Source: Macropodus opercularis
Taxonomy: Eukaryota > Chordata > Actinopteri > Anabantiformes > Osphronemidae
DNA length: 64,000 bases
Direction: 5' to 3'
Assembly: GCA_030770545.1 (NCBI GenBank)
Contig: CM061092.1
Location: forward strand, 17,981,501-18,045,500
Part shown: positions 40,501 to 54,952 of the stretch, piece by piece
How positions within the stretch are numbered: position 1 is the stretch's first letter
How the letters are laid out: every line of letters starts with the position of its first letter
Made by a program: the position numbers and the translations under genes
The notes under the pieces: generated by a model
Seen by the model: the letters and a program-made list of their open reading frames with translations, nothing else
What the model was told of the DNA's origin: nothing
The model's database searches: none

Positions 40501-43500
40501 TTGTAGTGCTTCAGTTTTTGTCTTGTTTCTATTTCTAAATTAGCTTTTTGCCCAAATTAGCGTAAGTGTGAATAAGCCTGCAAGGACTAGGAAAGAGAAG
40601 GAAAAGGGAGGTAAATGAGAAGAAGGTAGAGAGGATGAGCAGCAGATTGGGGGGAAAAGTGAACTGACACATCCTCTCAGTACTCGTATACCTTACTGCT
40701 CCCGAAGCTAGCATGAATGTGTTTGTGTGTGCTTGAGAGGGCTGTGTGTGTAGGTGTGTGTGGGTGTGTACGTGAGGCACCAGAGGCTCTGTGCTGGGGT
40801 TTTAGTCTGTTCATAGGAGCCAAGGGCACACGGCACTCTGATTTAGACTGACAGGCAAGAACGCAGGCTTCATTCCCGGTCAACAGCCTGAACAGCAGTC
40901 AGCCGGCTTCCTCCATGACAATTAACAGTCTTACATGCTCCAACTCAATATATTTTAATAACATTTAGCTAATGGGTTGTTGAAGTGTTTCTGAATATAT
41001 GTAACAGTACAAACACAAAACACAATCAGAGCATTTTAACTCAAGTATGGCTGAGTTGTGCGAGAGCAGAGGTGCCTGCACACTTTCACCTTATGAACTG
41101 CTTTTACTTTGTCCTAGGAAAAATAATGTCCCCGGTGGGGGGATGCCTTGGGTTCCCACCAGCATTATGCTGGAGGAAGTCTGGGCTTCTTTGCTTTGAC
41201 TGCTGCTCATGTGAACCAGCCCCGTATAAGCAGCTGAAGAACAATCAGCTGAAGTTAAGTCCTAGCTCCTTGAATGTCTTCATTATTACCTAACAGGAAG
41301 CCTGGATGAGTTGTTGAGGTGCTCTTGCACTAAACATGGAAGGTTTACTGTGGCTCTGTGTTCTCCCAGAGTAATAGTCTAAATGTATTAATTAAGTAGT
41401 AAAGTTATTTTTCTACTCTTGATATAACAGTATGAGTCTGGTAAGATCTACATGTTGTTGCTATGCACATAAAACAAAATTACTGAAAGTCATAACACAA
41501 AGTTCCTGTTGTGACATTTTTATTTAATTGACATATATATGCTATGTATGAGACTGAACAGTCTATGAAGCAAAACATAGAGCAATATTGTGTGGTCCTA
41601 TTTTAAGCCTTGGTGAGTTTGTAATGCAGAAATTCTGAAGACTTCATAATGTGATGCTCTTGTCTGGGGATGGATTGTGCCACACAGAGAACAGCTGGGA
41701 ATCTATGATGATGAAGTGTGCGGAAGCCAATAGCCTCATGCTCACTGAAGAGGCTGTAGCTGGATTATTGAAGCCTGGTAAACATCCCTTTATGGTCATA
41801 GAGGTAATCATTGAACTGTGATGTGAAACTATTTATAGTAGACTTTGTATAAAAAAACTCTTACACACACACGCGCTCTAAGATGGCCACCCAACCCTGG
41901 CCACCTAACTCTACTACACTAGACCTAACCATCACAACACGTATCAACCTCATGCCAGTGTTACCGCTCCATCCCCCATCCACTAATTAAAACTGGCCTT
42001 TACTCTGCTGGTCATCCAAGAGCAACCACAGATACATCCTGTACTGTAGACCACTGGTTATCAGCAAAAGACAACCAGGCAGACTGGTTTTCTTTCACCA
42101 AGTGAGAGGTTAAATCTGAACAGTCCTGCAAGTGTGTGAGATGCCTGAAATAGACAAATGAATTGAGAGATGACTAAAATACTGTGGTGTTGTAAGGATT
42201 TATCACAACAGCAGTGAGAGCTGAGATGGATGGATGGATGATGGAAATGTGAGGATATGGATGAGAGTGAGTAGAGCGCAGGCGTGTGTTTAGCTGGTGA
42301 CTGGCTAAGCCATAAATCTCCTGTGAGTCCTTTTGCTCACTCTCTGCATGTTCTGTCCCTCCCTTTAAAATAACACTATATTCCGTGCAGTGACAAGCCA
42401 GGATGAAATGATTGGCCCTTTGTTTTCCCCTGACTGCCCTCTCAGATAATCACTACACCTACTGGCTGCCTCCACATGCTGACTCTACTTTATTAAAGCT
42501 GGCCTCTCAATACATTATGTTACTGTAGTTAAGTGTCACCGCTTTGATTGGGATCCTTTTGAAAAATGCAGCTGTGTAGTTTGGACCACTCTGCTGAGGT
42601 TAGAGCAATTAACTTGTCTGTGCTCGAATGCTGTTGAAGCAGGAAACACCAGGGTTTGACTGACATTCTCCAAGAGCCACTGATGGAAATGTCATCATAA
42701 CAAAAAATAAAATTCTCAAAGAAACATTGCTGTAAGTTTTAGATTTACATGGTCAAGTCTTTGAAATAAATGTCCCACTAATTTATTTAAAAACCAAATT
42801 CAACATAGTGGCATAGTAACTGGAGTCTTTTAATAGTGAACAGATCATTTTAATCTTTTAGACATACACTAGACAGCAACATTACATTACTCTGATTTGG
42901 AGTCACATATCCTGTTTGCTTTATCTCAGTGTAGTTGGTGTGGGAAAGGTTAAGGACGTCCAGTTTACCCGTTTTTTAATTTAAGTCACACATATGTGTT
43001 CCATTTATTTGAGCCTAAAAATGTATAATTGATCCTTGTCTCGATTTGTTAAGTTTAGTGTAGGTTTAGAGAGTAAGTTTAGAGTAAATACTGGAAAACA
43101 TTGTGGCCTTTGAAGAATGCTTTAATGAGCTTTAATAGCTGTGAGTGTCCAGGTTGTCCAACACTCACCGGGTGCAACAACTGGTGCTACTGTTGATACA
43201 GGTGGCATTAGTTGAATAAGTTACTTGTAGACTGTGACAGAGTGTGATTTGTCCAGATTCTCACTCTAGTTTTAACAGCTGACATGAATTTTAACATCCA
43301 AAATTAAGTCATTTTGTGTACTATAATCTTACTTAAATTAAAGCTTGCTACCTTTGTTTCTGTCTGTTTATATTTATTATTCCATACTTCATAAAATAGA
43401 TGAATCACATTATTGTAATGAACAAATGAAACCAATAACGTTGCAAAACAGCATTACAGTGTGCTAAGCATGACATCATGTATTGGCTTGTTAGTGGTAT

Positions 43501-44220
43501 CTCAGCGGCTTTTGTCTTTTCACAAGTATAAGCCCCTTGCACATTGTAGTGGTCCTTTGAGAGATTAGCGATTGTCATACATCAGGTGAGTCAAACCCTC
43601 TGTCTGTGCCCAATTGTTTCTTGTATTGCCCTAGAGTGCTAACTCTTACTTAAAATAAAGGAGATGTAGTTACAACCCAATCACATTATAATTGTCCAAA
43701 CTAAAATGTGTCTCAAATGGACATAGCTACAACGGTTTTCTTAACCCTTGTCATGTTTTGCAATGATGTACTAAAAAGTAATTTTTCCTGCGCACGTGAA
43801 TTTGAATGAGAGCAACACAACTGAGAAGATGTGTGGTTGGTTCTGATGTTCTGAAACAGCGCTGTCTTGCCATCCAGCTCTCTGTTGGATGGTATTCTCT
43901 AACTGTGTCTCACAGCATGCCTCATAAACAAAACTAAAACAATCAAACCACCAGGTGGTGTTAATGGCTGATTGGTTTAGATGTTGCTTCATTTATACCT
44001 CCTGATGAAGTGTGCCTGCCTGCAAATGTGAATGTTCAACCCTCCACACATTCACATCCCCACTTTAATAACTGTCATTGAGTCTCAGTGAAATGGCAGG
44101 AGTGTGGCTCCAGGCCGCCGTGGCTGATCAGAGCTCATTAGAGCAGCGACTCAGACTGAGGGGGCTGCTGCGGAGAGGATTTGTTACGCCACTGCAGCAC
44201 TTGCGCCCTGGCCAGAAAGG

Positions 44221-44520
44221 TGAAATTGGGAAAGATGAAGTGGAGGATGAGGAGAAGGTAAAGAGATGAGGTTAGAAGAGGAGAGCAGGAGAAAAATTGT
44301 GAGCAGAGGGAAGAAATTGAACAAAAGGGGAAGATTGAGGTTTGGCAGAGGATGGGGAGGAGAGTGAGAGAAGAGAGGACATAAAATACAAAGATAAGGG
44401 AATAAAGTGATGAAAAGAAAAGTAACAAGAAGCAAACAAAGTATTCATAGAAAGCCACAAAGAGGAGGAGAGTGGAGGGAAAGGTGGATGATAGATGAAC
44501 TGAATGAAGGCGTGAAAAGG
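44221..44520 (+). repeat. Purine-rich (GA) stretch
   Basis: Mostly GAGGA, GAAGA and AAAGA runs on the + strand. The opposite strand gives long Leu/Ser/Phe-rich open frames, which are compositional. Confidence 0.8.
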
Positions 44521-47500
44521 AATATGAAGGAATAATAGCTTCATAAAATTGAGCTCTGCAAATCCAGGTCATTATAAGCTGAAATCTTTGCATTAAAATA
44601 TACAAAATAGCACAGTATACTGTAGCAGAAGAAGAAACTGATGAAAGATGCATTATAAACAAAAACACAAGATTGTTGTACCGAGACGAGGATGACATAA
44701 AAATAAAGATGGAGATAAGTGAATACACAGAATTACATATGCATAGATATGATTTTTCATACTACGTGTCTTGCTATGTAGAAGAAGAAGAAGAAGAATA
44801 AAAAGAAGAGGAAAGAAGAAGGGGTGGGAAGGAGGAAATGGAATAAAGAGGCGAGGTGAAGATTGAAGAGGGATTTTTCAGTTGGTTACCCAATCTTGAC
44901 CACGTGTGAAATTTGCTCTGAACACCCAGTGGCGTTCAATCACCAGTGAAGTGAAGCAACAAGGAAATTAACGCCCAAGTAGAGAGGAAGGGTTGGACAG
45001 AATGAATGGAAAAAAGCGGAATGCCTTATAACAAGTTATTAATTAAACTAAGTGAGGAAATATATTACATATATTATTCCAGTACAATAAATTCTATTTT
45101 ATTTTTGCACTGTATTTATTTTGTCAGTATCTAAATGAAAAGTACTGTGAAAATTGATCTAATTTTATTTTTATACAACTCTGTAAGTCTTATCTCATAA
45201 TTCCTTTTGTTGCATATGGGGATGCTGTGATAACTGATGACCTTCTATTTCTACTTCAGCGTAGAAAATCATGGGGGGTAAATCTTTATTGCATTTATCC
45301 TATTAAAACTGTTACAAAATATAAAGCTGCTCATTTGTGGTTTCAGCTTGATTGGCAACTGTGAGTTGTCCCTAAGAGATTTTTACATGATTTTAAGTTT
45401 TCATATGGTGTTTGACTGCAGGTTATTAGTATTCTAGTGTTATTTTTAAAAGCCTCTGACTACTCTACTAAGTGTCATTGATGTCGTTGTGCATATGCTA
45501 AACTGCACACTGGCATCAACAACATCATCATCATCAACATCAACACTACTGTAATTACCAAATAAACTAATTTAGTGAAAATGTTTAAAACAAATATTTT
45601 TATAGTGGCTTGTTTAATACTCTTTAAGTTAAACTTTTCATGAAGAAAAATAGAAACAACTAAACTTGACATCAAGCTAAATGCTCAAACTACATGCAGT
45701 CCAACTAATTCTGGACAATACTAATAATAATAATGATAATGAACTGGCTTCACAGATTGCAGCACAGCCTCTGCAGCTGCATTGTTGTGAACCAAAGAGT
45801 TATCTTAGTCTCACACTTTCATCTTAAAGATGCCATCTCTATATCTCTGATTGGTTTAATGTTTATCCAAACTGGATGTGAATAGATCTCACAAATTCTA
45901 ACCACCTTAGACAGTAGGGACGAACAACTGTTGAGTATTGAGGCTTTGTTGAGTCTTCTGATGTCTCATTCTGTAAGAGAGTTCACATTGTTGCTGTTCT
46001 TTCATGGCAGACACCACATTTGTGCAAATTTAAGCCACATCAATCTGTTATTATTCCCATGACACTCCCTGCTGCTCCCTATGTGTCAGACATTGACACT
46101 AAATGATTTTTTAGCATAAGCCACAGAGGGGTGCATGCAGTGTATTTGCCTTACATCCTGGGAATGTACACAGAATGATGTTTGAGTGTAGTCTGTTGCC
46201 AAACACTAACTGAAGCTGCACCTTGGCTGATAGATTCATTCACTTTAGACAGAATGTCCATCCTGCACACTGCATTTCAATTTTTACAGAAGAGGTGCTG
46301 CCTATGCTACTGAATGAGATGTTGTCCCTGTAAAACCAAATGACTTAAACTCTATATCGCATATAACATACATAAGCATATGCTTGGTTACTTGAGATCA
46401 CTGAGCCACACGGAAACAGTTGCTTTGTGTTGCTCTTCTCTCTTTTAGCCGTCAGCGAGTCTGTAAATCTCTCTTGGTCAAATTGTTTCCGAATGTGTTT
46501 GTGCAGTTGATTGCACAGCAGCTCTTTACCATTTCTCCAGCATCTTCCATGTAAATGCATTGTTGACAGATGCTGACTGCTGTGTGTTTGCAACCCATGG
46601 GGCAGTGACTGTGGAGATTTCCACATACGCTGACATCACACACAATGGGCAGGCTTGAACCCTGGGTCTGTAATGGCAAACCATCACAACAGAAGCATGT
46701 CATTTTTGTTTCTCTGTACAGATTCTATGTAAAAATACTTGCAGCCACTTTTATGGACTCATTAACAAAACAACACAACAATCGATGCAGTTCCCTTTTC
46801 AGTGCTCTGTCTGCTATTGTCTGCTTTTACTCCACTCTGCTCTTATGTCCTGTATTGCTTTTGTTTGTGTGTAAAGAATTCTGCCCATTTGAAAAATGAT
46901 GCCTGCAACTTGCTGCGAGGGAGGGCTTGTAGAGCCTGTGTCTTCCAGTCTGGGTTCGAGTGATGGGGGAGATGACAGTCAGCCTCGTCACCACATGTGT
47001 GCGGAGTTTGTAATTGTAGCTCCTCTGTGTGGTTTGACTGGAGACAAGCACTACATCAGGGATTACTTAGTCTTACTCAACAGATGTTGCAAAATGGAAA
47101 ATATGGGTTTTCTGCTGTTGTTTCTGAGCTGACAGAGGGAAACTTAAATCATTTGATTCCCTAATGCTTCACTTTGTTCATCACCTTGTTACCACTAGAC
47201 TGACTGATGCCTGTTTTCTATAGAATCTCAAGGAAATACAGTATCATCAACAGATTTGATATCTGTCACATCCTTTATTTCAATGATAAAAGCTAAACCA
47301 CATTAAATTACATTAGCTCCTTGCCACACCTAGTCTTTTTTTAAACTGCATTGACTATTATTAGAGTATATGTATGAATTCAATTGCAGCTGCTAGCGGC
47401 TACTATGGAGACTGAAAATGACTTAATTGCCTGCCTTTTTATGGATTTCCTCAGAAAAGGCATCATGAATTTTTGTCTTGCCTAATGACTTTGGAGTTCA

Positions 47501-50331
47501 TGTCAGGTAATCCAGGAAATATTTTGTGAAACACGCATTTAAGGTTGCTTTGGTGGCATAGGCTATGTAATGACATCTGAGTGTCGCTGGCCGTACATAT
47601 CACATGACTGATTCAAGTAGCGGTTCAATTTGGTGCCCCATTTTAAATATATGAGATAGTGAAAGGCAATGGAGGAGAAACCTTTTTCAACTTTCACAAG
47701 CTTATGCTCACTTACTAGAGCACTTCTGTATAGGCCTTATGAAGGAGTACCTGAAATACATATACAATAATCCGAAATAATACAAAATGATTCATAATTA
47801 TTATGAATTAATGTTAAACCACCTTAACCCTTCGTTTTGTTTAGTCTTTATTTAATATTTTTGTAGTACATCATATTTTGACCCAAGTGATGAACTTTAG
47901 TATGTGCACAGAGGTACAGCAACATGCAGAACTGTCTAAACAACACAAACTGAACTCGTAACACAGATGGTCACATTCGTTTTGTGTGTGTTTATTTACT
48001 TTATTAGAACTGTAATGTCTGACAACCAATTGAACACCGCAGCAGTGGCTAAATGCTTTAGCCTCATTCCCAGCTACAGATTGAAGCTGATTGAAGCCAA
48101 CTCCCAGACAGAGAGATTAAGCTGCTGTGTCTGTGTGTCTCTGCTACAGAAGTCTTTCCTTTTAGAACTGCACGAACACATGAGCACTACTAATGTGGTG
48201 TTGGTACTACAGTACTGTATATCGTACAAACACCAAAACTATCATATAAATGATAAGTGATGAGTTATAATTTTTGTACATGTGGCAACACTGAGGAGCT
48301 TAAGGACAAGCCTCTACACTGGCTAAAGACATTGCCATATGGTCTTTATATGTTAAGTCAGTGCTAAACGTCTAAATGTAACGTTATAGCGGTCACTCTC
48401 TTTACAAAATTGGTGAGAACGATTACAAGTTAAAAAAACATCCTGGACATTTACTGGGTATTGTGTGTAGTGTTTTCATGCGTGTCTTCATAACAGTAAC
48501 GTCAGTTCCAACAGCCTGCTTTCTTTAAAACTGCTGTAGCAACATTTTTCATAATATACAAAAAATAAATATATGTGCAAATATAAATATGCTCATATAT
48601 TCACTACCTTCCTCATTTGACATGATCCAGTGGGACCATTTAGCATCCTTCAGTTTGGTAAGCAATTCTTCTGTGTCCCTGGACATATGACAGAATCTGC
48701 TGACTTTTAAATGCAGCCAGCAAAGTATTTTATAGATTCTGCTCCAATGCGTCAGCTGACATGACTTTACAGAGCACAAATTATGAAATGATTTTATTTA
48801 TGGTATGATTGTATTATTATATGTTATGTTTATACTGTATTAATATAGATCTTGGGAATCTGGTTATACAGTATATTGTTCTCTTTTCTGTTACTGTGTG
48901 TGTTGCTGTTCTCCATTCACACCAGTAGCTGCTCTACTGCTCTGTTCCTGTTTACCCTGACTACTGTATGTCTTGCTCATCTGCTCATCTGATTCGTCAC
49001 TGCTGGAACCACCCTGTCCACATTCCTGCCTGTTTTGATTTCCCCCTCACCAATGCCTCTGCATGTTTTGTGTAGTGTTTGCCATACTGTATCATGTTAT
49101 AAGATTTACAGAAGTTCAACTTCAGAACTTGGAAGATGTATAGATTTAGAATCCATGAGGGTATATGTTTCTCTTTTACTATGTATGTCAACATAGACAG
49201 ATATCAATGTCCCTGCAAGCAAGAAACCAAAATCAGAAAGCGATGTTTACTGGACTACAACTTCCAATTTTTTAACTGTAACATGCAGCTGGCTGACACA
49301 GAATCCCTTCATTCAGCGAGTTTAGCCTTTCTGTGCTGTCTTTTTCCGGTGCTTTCAATCTTAGCTCTGAGGTCTCATCCATATTTTGAATACATTCCAT
49401 ATTACTCCCAGTTTTTCCCTTTTGACTGCTTACTTTTACGTCACAGCACTGATATAGGCTCAGATCTGACAAGCACACAGCTATTGGTTGAGTTCCACCA
49501 TGTCATCGACTTAAAATCTAAAACCAAATAAATGGATTGTTTCATATTGTCAATCAGGTATCAAACAGAAAGTAAACCAACTGAGCAAATGGTAATGGTC
49601 TCATCTAAAACTGTCCACATGAATAAGAGCAGACCTGTGTCTAGACCAAATAGGTTTTGCATGAGTATATTTCAAGCAAGATCTGTTTCATGTGTTCAAG
49701 CGCTCATGAGGGCATCCTATGAAAAACCTTAAAGTGCTACAAAGCAACACGAGTGTGAGTGTGTCCAATCAGAGCATTACTGCTAAAGGCATTAAAGCAT
49801 GAAATTAAAGAAACCTGAATCCCTCTATTTGGGTTAGCTTCTGCTCAAAATAACTACCAATTTGACAAAGTTGCAGTTGAGCACATATGTACAGTATCCA
49901 CAGTCATATTTATGATACGTCTGCATCTCTTCAGACAGGAATGCGGTGGAAAATACTGAACTGAAACAGCTTTTTTCCACCTTAAGCAGCCTGCAGTCAG
50001 CAGCTCTACTTTACAGTGGTCAATGAATTGCTTGTGTGTTGAATATTCCATATTTTCACCTTGTGGACATGGATCAACTTCACAGTTACTGAATGTAACA
50101 ACAGAAGTTGGGTACTAAGAGCAGGGGTGACTGGGCCAGATGTGATTCCTACCGATTAGAAACTCCAGTATCCTGTGAGACAGATTAGGTGTTTGGGTAG
50201 TGAAATTTATTTAAAGTGGGGATTTTCATTCATTTGTTCAACATTGTTTTGGCTGAACTTATGAGTAATACATAAAACATGCTGCAAACATCGTGATCCT
50301 TAGTAAGAAGGGTGAGTACATTTGTGCCATA

Positions 50332-50471
50332 TTCAATTCAACTTTATTTATATAGCGCCAATTTACAACATCAGTTAAGGCCCTTTAGAAGTAAGGCCTA
50401 AAGACCTTACACAACTAGATCCAACAAATCCCACATAGAGCAAGCTTTTAATTGTAGCCAATCGATAAATT
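50332..50471 (-). mobile_element. Truncated L2-like LINE tail
   Basis: ATTCAATTCAACTTTATTTATATAGCGCC through AATTGTAGCCAATCGATAAATT matches the minus-strand tail at 24572-24735. It is 5'-truncated at a GGGTTA repeat. Confidence 0.88.
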
Positions 50472-50490
50472 GGGTTAGGGTTAGGGTTAG
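50472..50490 (+). repeat. Short interstitial telomere-like repeat
   Basis: Three GGGTTA units and a remnant directly abut the truncated LINE tail. Confidence 0.85.
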
Positions 50491-51535
50491 CAAAACACAC
50501 ACACACATATATACTGTATATACATTTTCATTCCATCTCGTTATGATAAATGTGTTGGTACATATTCCCACATTTAATTCCAACAACTCTTTTCTTACAT
50601 GTGTTTGTACAGTAAATAAAAGGTTCAGAGTCCAGATGATAAGTTGATGGCATTTCAACATCACAAGTTCAGTTCTTTAAATAGGCAGACATTGCTGTTT
50701 TTTAGGCTGAGGGAGAAAAACAGAGAAACCATGCAGTAATTTGTTCGTCCAACGCAGAGAAATCTGATTGAAATGAACAACTTCCCTGTATACCACAGTT
50801 TATCAGCAAAGAAATGATTCTTAAATATTCTGGTTGTGCAGCCACAATCCTCCATACAACCGTCACTCTGATGACTTAAATCTGAAATAGAACACACAAT
50901 AATCAATAGTGATTTTAGTTTTTAGTATAGTACAGCACGTAGAGGTACAACAGACACACAAATAGACCAATGTAAGTGGCAAGAAGGAGAAAGAATAGTG
51001 CAGCTGAGCAATGACAGAAGACTCTAGGTTTATACTTAGTAGACATATAAATAGGACAGATGAGTAGTTCTTGATGACAAGGGTTTATTTTTTAAAATGT
51101 AAGTTTGAATGCTGTTTTATTACTGCACTGCTCTATTTAAAATCCTATTTGGATTCTTTCATAATGATACTCTGTACAAATAATGCTGTACAGAATTATA
51201 CGAATTTTCTTCCATCATTTACTGCATCATCTTTATTTGGTTTTCAAGCAGAGGCAGTACTTAGAACATAATACAATAAAGATTATTCACCAGCACAGAA
51301 GGGAAAGGCAGAGAACACTCAAGCGCCCACATTTTCCCAAAATAATTAAAGGTGTCCCTCTCAACATCGATTAAATCTCGAAGGGAACATTTTCCTATAT
51401 TAGTATTTATTTGAATTGATTTATTTGAATAGCCTAGTCTGTCCTGTCATATATTAACATTTGTTTGAAAAAATGTGACAAAATTGTTACATGTCAGTTG
51501 TAACAATAATACTACGCTTCTGTTCTAATTTTGTA

Positions 51536-51625
51536 AATAATAATAATAATAATTATTATTATTATTGGAAATAGTGATATTATTGATAATAATAATAATA
51601 ATTATAAAACCAATAATAATAATAA
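51536..51625. repeat. (AAT)n / (ATT)n microsatellite cluster
   Basis: AATAATAATAATAATTATTATTATTATTATT-like runs include a self-complementary part able to fold back. Confidence 0.9.
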
Positions 51626-53909
51626 TAATGTGTACAAAAGTAGAATTAAGATTTCCAGGATAAGTAAAATATCCTGGTTTGACCTATTCCATTAAACTCA
51701 TTTTGGCTATAGCAGATTGGCTGAATGCGTCAGTAATCAAGAGATTGTTATAATCAGTGACCCAGAGAAACTGTTATCTTTAAAATGCTCACAGTTACTG
51801 AACATTTACACTAAACAGTTGTAGCCTCCACTATAAAAGCTTTAGATGTGATCATCAGTAAATATATTACCCAGAAAAATCCACAGTTCACATGTTGTCC
51901 ATTTACATTGCTTAAAAACTCACTGTGTTTTTCATACTGCAAGTTAATACAGATACATACTAAAGATACAACTGATTGAACTAAACACTTTGGGCCAGCA
52001 AGAGACAGAGAACCTGACCTGTCCCTGAACCCTGGTCTGAGTATGAACTTCTCCTCGTCTATTATGTTGCCCAATAAAAGGCCACTGACAAGAGAAACTA
52101 GTGACTCAACTTTTACAACAGGTTGTAGATACTAGACTGAATAGAACCTCACATGAACTTGACTGAAACTGATTTAGCATCTACAGTTTAAACTCAACAG
52201 TTACAATAATGCATGTAGTGATATCGATCAAACTACAGTAATATGAGCAGCAGTCCTCATAAAACCTCTGGTGATAATCGTAAAAATGACATTAAATAAC
52301 AAATATGTGACAAACATAGAGAAACTTAAATCAGTTTAATGCAGGCTAAATAATACATAAAATGAGGCGACATACAGTATTAGCAGAAAGTAATACTGGA
52401 ACTGCCTAAACAGACTGGGTCTGACGGATCCTGCTTCCTCACTGGACTCTCTGCTTACCGTATATAAGGACTTTTCAACATATACACATGTTCAGTTTGC
52501 TGCAGTTGTTCTTGCCAGGTTGCAGACCTTGTTTGTTTGTCCATCCTGACGTCTGTGTGTACGTTTTTGTAAAGTTTTGTAAAATCTTTTTGTTTTTCTG
52601 CCTCATACAGTTCCGCTGGGAAGGAGCTATGAGGTCTTTAAGATAAGGTGGAGCTTTATCTTTAAGTCCTTTAAAAGTGAGCAGAAGAATTTTGATTTTT
52701 TATCCTTTCTCTACTTCATTAGCATATGCTTTCTAATGATTTGTTAATGTCTTGATTTAATGTTCCTTACTTACTGTAGCATTTTTGTATTTGCCAATAT
52801 AAAATATTTTTGTTGGTGCCTCCTGAGTCTGGCTCCCTTCTCTGTGTTTGCACAGTACCACCATTTTACATGTGTGTGGCCATAGTCACTCCAAGCTGAA
52901 AGTGTAATTCTTATGCATTGTCACAGAAATCCTGCTGTGGTTTCCAGCTTCACCTGTCTCTTCTCTCCTTCTCCTCTCATTATGATTCTGCTGTGCGGAT
53001 ATTGTAAACGTCAGTGTGTCTGGTTTGGTTCATACCAGCCTGCCAGTCATTTTCTGCCTCTCTGTCTGTCTCTTTCTATGGGCGTGTGTGGTATTGCAAG
53101 GCGAATAAGAAGTAATAAATGAAGGCTGTGCGCGTGTGTGTGTGTATGTGTTCCCACATCAACTAGATATATGTGTGTAATCATGTTATATCTCCCTCAA
53201 GACAACTTAAGTTGTTGAAGTGTTTCTGTGTACCTGCACATGCTTGTTAGTCAGACAACATGTTGTGTGTGTGTGTGTGCACAGTTAAATAGGATTGCCT
53301 TGGTGTATGAAATCAGAGGGTGAACTCATCCAGGTGGAACATTGACTTGTAAGAAGTGTGAAAAAGCATAAAAACACACATACTAGGCATGACAAGCCTT
53401 CACGTTCTACATCACTCATTCACACACACAAGCATTCGATAGATTCCTACAAATGCCATTCGTCTAGTTCGTCAAGGCAGTAAATGAAATTGGACCTTAA
53501 ATCTATATCAAGTCAAGTCTCAGCAGATGTGTTTTAATATCCTACTCTGTGTGTTTTATTATGTATGTTCTACTGTTCTGTCACCTACACAGACTCTGTA
53601 ATAAAAACAAGTCATCTTTAACCTCTGTCAGAGCATCTGTGCTTATAAACCGCAATCCCTCTAATGAATCCCATAACCCTGTGGTACAGTACATCCCCAA
53701 ACCTAAAAAGTGCTCTGTATGGCAGAATTTAAGCAGGTTGTGTCAAGTAACATCAGCCAATACTATATATGGTAAAGAGAAGTCTTAAATGTATGTCTAC
53801 ACAATTTAGCCTAATTTTCTAAGCCAATTCTCTTGTTTTTGGCAAGGTTCAAGGAAAAAGAGAACAGCTGGAATAGTTTCATCTGACCATTGCTTTGTTT
53901 GTGTTACAG

Positions 53910-54414
53910 AGGACATTGGACTGGACAGAAGTACTCCAAACATAACCACTACGATCGCTGCATCAGTTGCTGCTGCTGCTGCTGTACATGGACGTCCACT
54001 TACCCCAGTGTGATGGAAACCTTTAACACTAGCGCCCTGGTTTACCCACCTACTGAAAAGTGATGCTTAAAGATGGTTTCATTATTGTTTTCATCTTCAA
54101 TATCATGTTTGGCAGCTGGAGCGTTTTGAAGTGTACTCACATCGTTAGGAATATTTCTCAAATTTGCCTTCACCAAGCAGAAGGAGACTGATGGCTGCTA
54201 CTTCAACACTGGAGGGATACTCACTGTCTGGAATTTAAATGGGATCAGTAGCAAACACAGCCCTTGTCCATTCCACTTGCTATTACCTGTGAGTGAATGT
54301 GAAGTTAGTTTGATTGTGTGTTTGCATCTGCGTGTCATAAGTGAGTGGTAGGAATTTTCACTTGGAAATAACAAGAGGATACAGCAAACTGAGTGAAAAC
54401 AAGGATTAACCGCT
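53910..54414 (+). other. nlgn1: 5' UTR part of the first nlgn1 coding exon
   Basis: It follows the pyrimidine-rich acceptor ending TTACAG at 53909 and runs into the coding start. It contains (TGC)n at about 53967-53984 and upstream ATGs, including a 12-codon uORF at 53988-54026. The exact 5' edge is predicted from the splice signal only. Confidence 0.65.
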
Positions 54415-54952
54415 ATGTTCCATTGGAGGCACCATTTAAGGACTGGTTGGCAACTACTTCATACTGACAAAAGCGGAAGCAGGATGATGGGATATGTAGG
54501 GCTGGACGGCTCCTTAAACACCAGCTGGCTGGTGTCCTCTTTAATGTGGCTGGGACTGCTGCTGCTGCAGGCAACTCCTGCTTCCGTGTTAGCTGAGAAA
54601 CTTGATGAGAACGACCCAGTGGTCACCATCACTTATGGCAAGCTGCGAGGAGTCAAGAAGGAGCTCAACAATGAGATCCTGGGTCCTGTCGTGCAGTTCC
54701 TGGGCGTGCCATACGCTGCTCCTCCCACTGGGGAGCGCCGCTTTCAGCCACCGGAACCGCCGGCTTCATGGCCGGAGACGCGCAATGCCACACACTTTGC
54801 TCCGGTGTGCCCTCAAAGCATCGTGGAGGGCCGCCTGCCAGATGTGATGCTGCCGGTGTGGTTCACCAACAGCATTGATGTGGTGTCCACATACGTCCAG
54901 GACCAAAGCGAGGATTGTCTGTATCTTAATATATACGTCCCCACTGAGGATG
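54415..54952 (+). CDS. nlgn1: Neuroligin-1, first coding exon
   Basis: Neuroligins are postsynaptic type I membrane adhesion proteins that bind presynaptic neurexins through an inactive cholinesterase-like domain. This exon encodes 179 residues plus one base. The start offers two possible Met sites: residue 1 (54415) or the MM pair at residues 24-25. A hydrophobic signal segment WLVSSLMWLGLLLLQA follows. The mature N-terminus is near EKLDENDPVV. The esterase-like domain then begins: ITYGKLRGVKKELNNEILGP, VVQFLGVPYAAPPTGERRF, a glycosylation site RNATHF, conserved Cys in VCPQ, and EDCLYLNIYVPTED, the type-B carboxylesterase signature with its disulfide Cys. The donor G|GTGAGT at 54952/54953 leaves phase 1, the conserved position of neuroligin splice site A. 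GRLPDVMLPVWFTN and KKELNNEILGPV point to neuroligin-1 over 2, 3 and 4. Confidence 0.96.

Larger units (their letters stand above)
33713..53909 (+). other. nlgn1: Presumed nlgn1 intron upstream of the first coding exon
   Basis: About 20 kb with no recognisable exon or RNA gene. It holds the (TG)n/CG tract at 34192, a purine-rich (GA-type) stretch at 44221-44520, (GAA)n at 44784-44830, (AAT)n at 51536-51625, one LINE tail at 50332, and otherwise AT-rich unique sequence. The right boundary is the strong acceptor TTGCTTTGTTTGTGTTACAG. The left boundary depends on the candidate exon above. Confidence 0.5.

Noticed and set aside
44078..44269. Plus-strand 63-codon frame starting MSLSEMAGVWLQ
   Set aside because: Locally GC-richer, but it runs into the purine tract and shows no recognised domain or splice context.
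44138..44728. 196-codon minus-strand open frame rich in Leu, Phe and Ser
   Set aside because: It is the complement of a purine-rich stretch, which removes stop codons by composition.
46900..46990. B-box-like GGGTTCGAGTGATGG
   Set aside because: No A-box, anticodon arm or acceptor stem around it.
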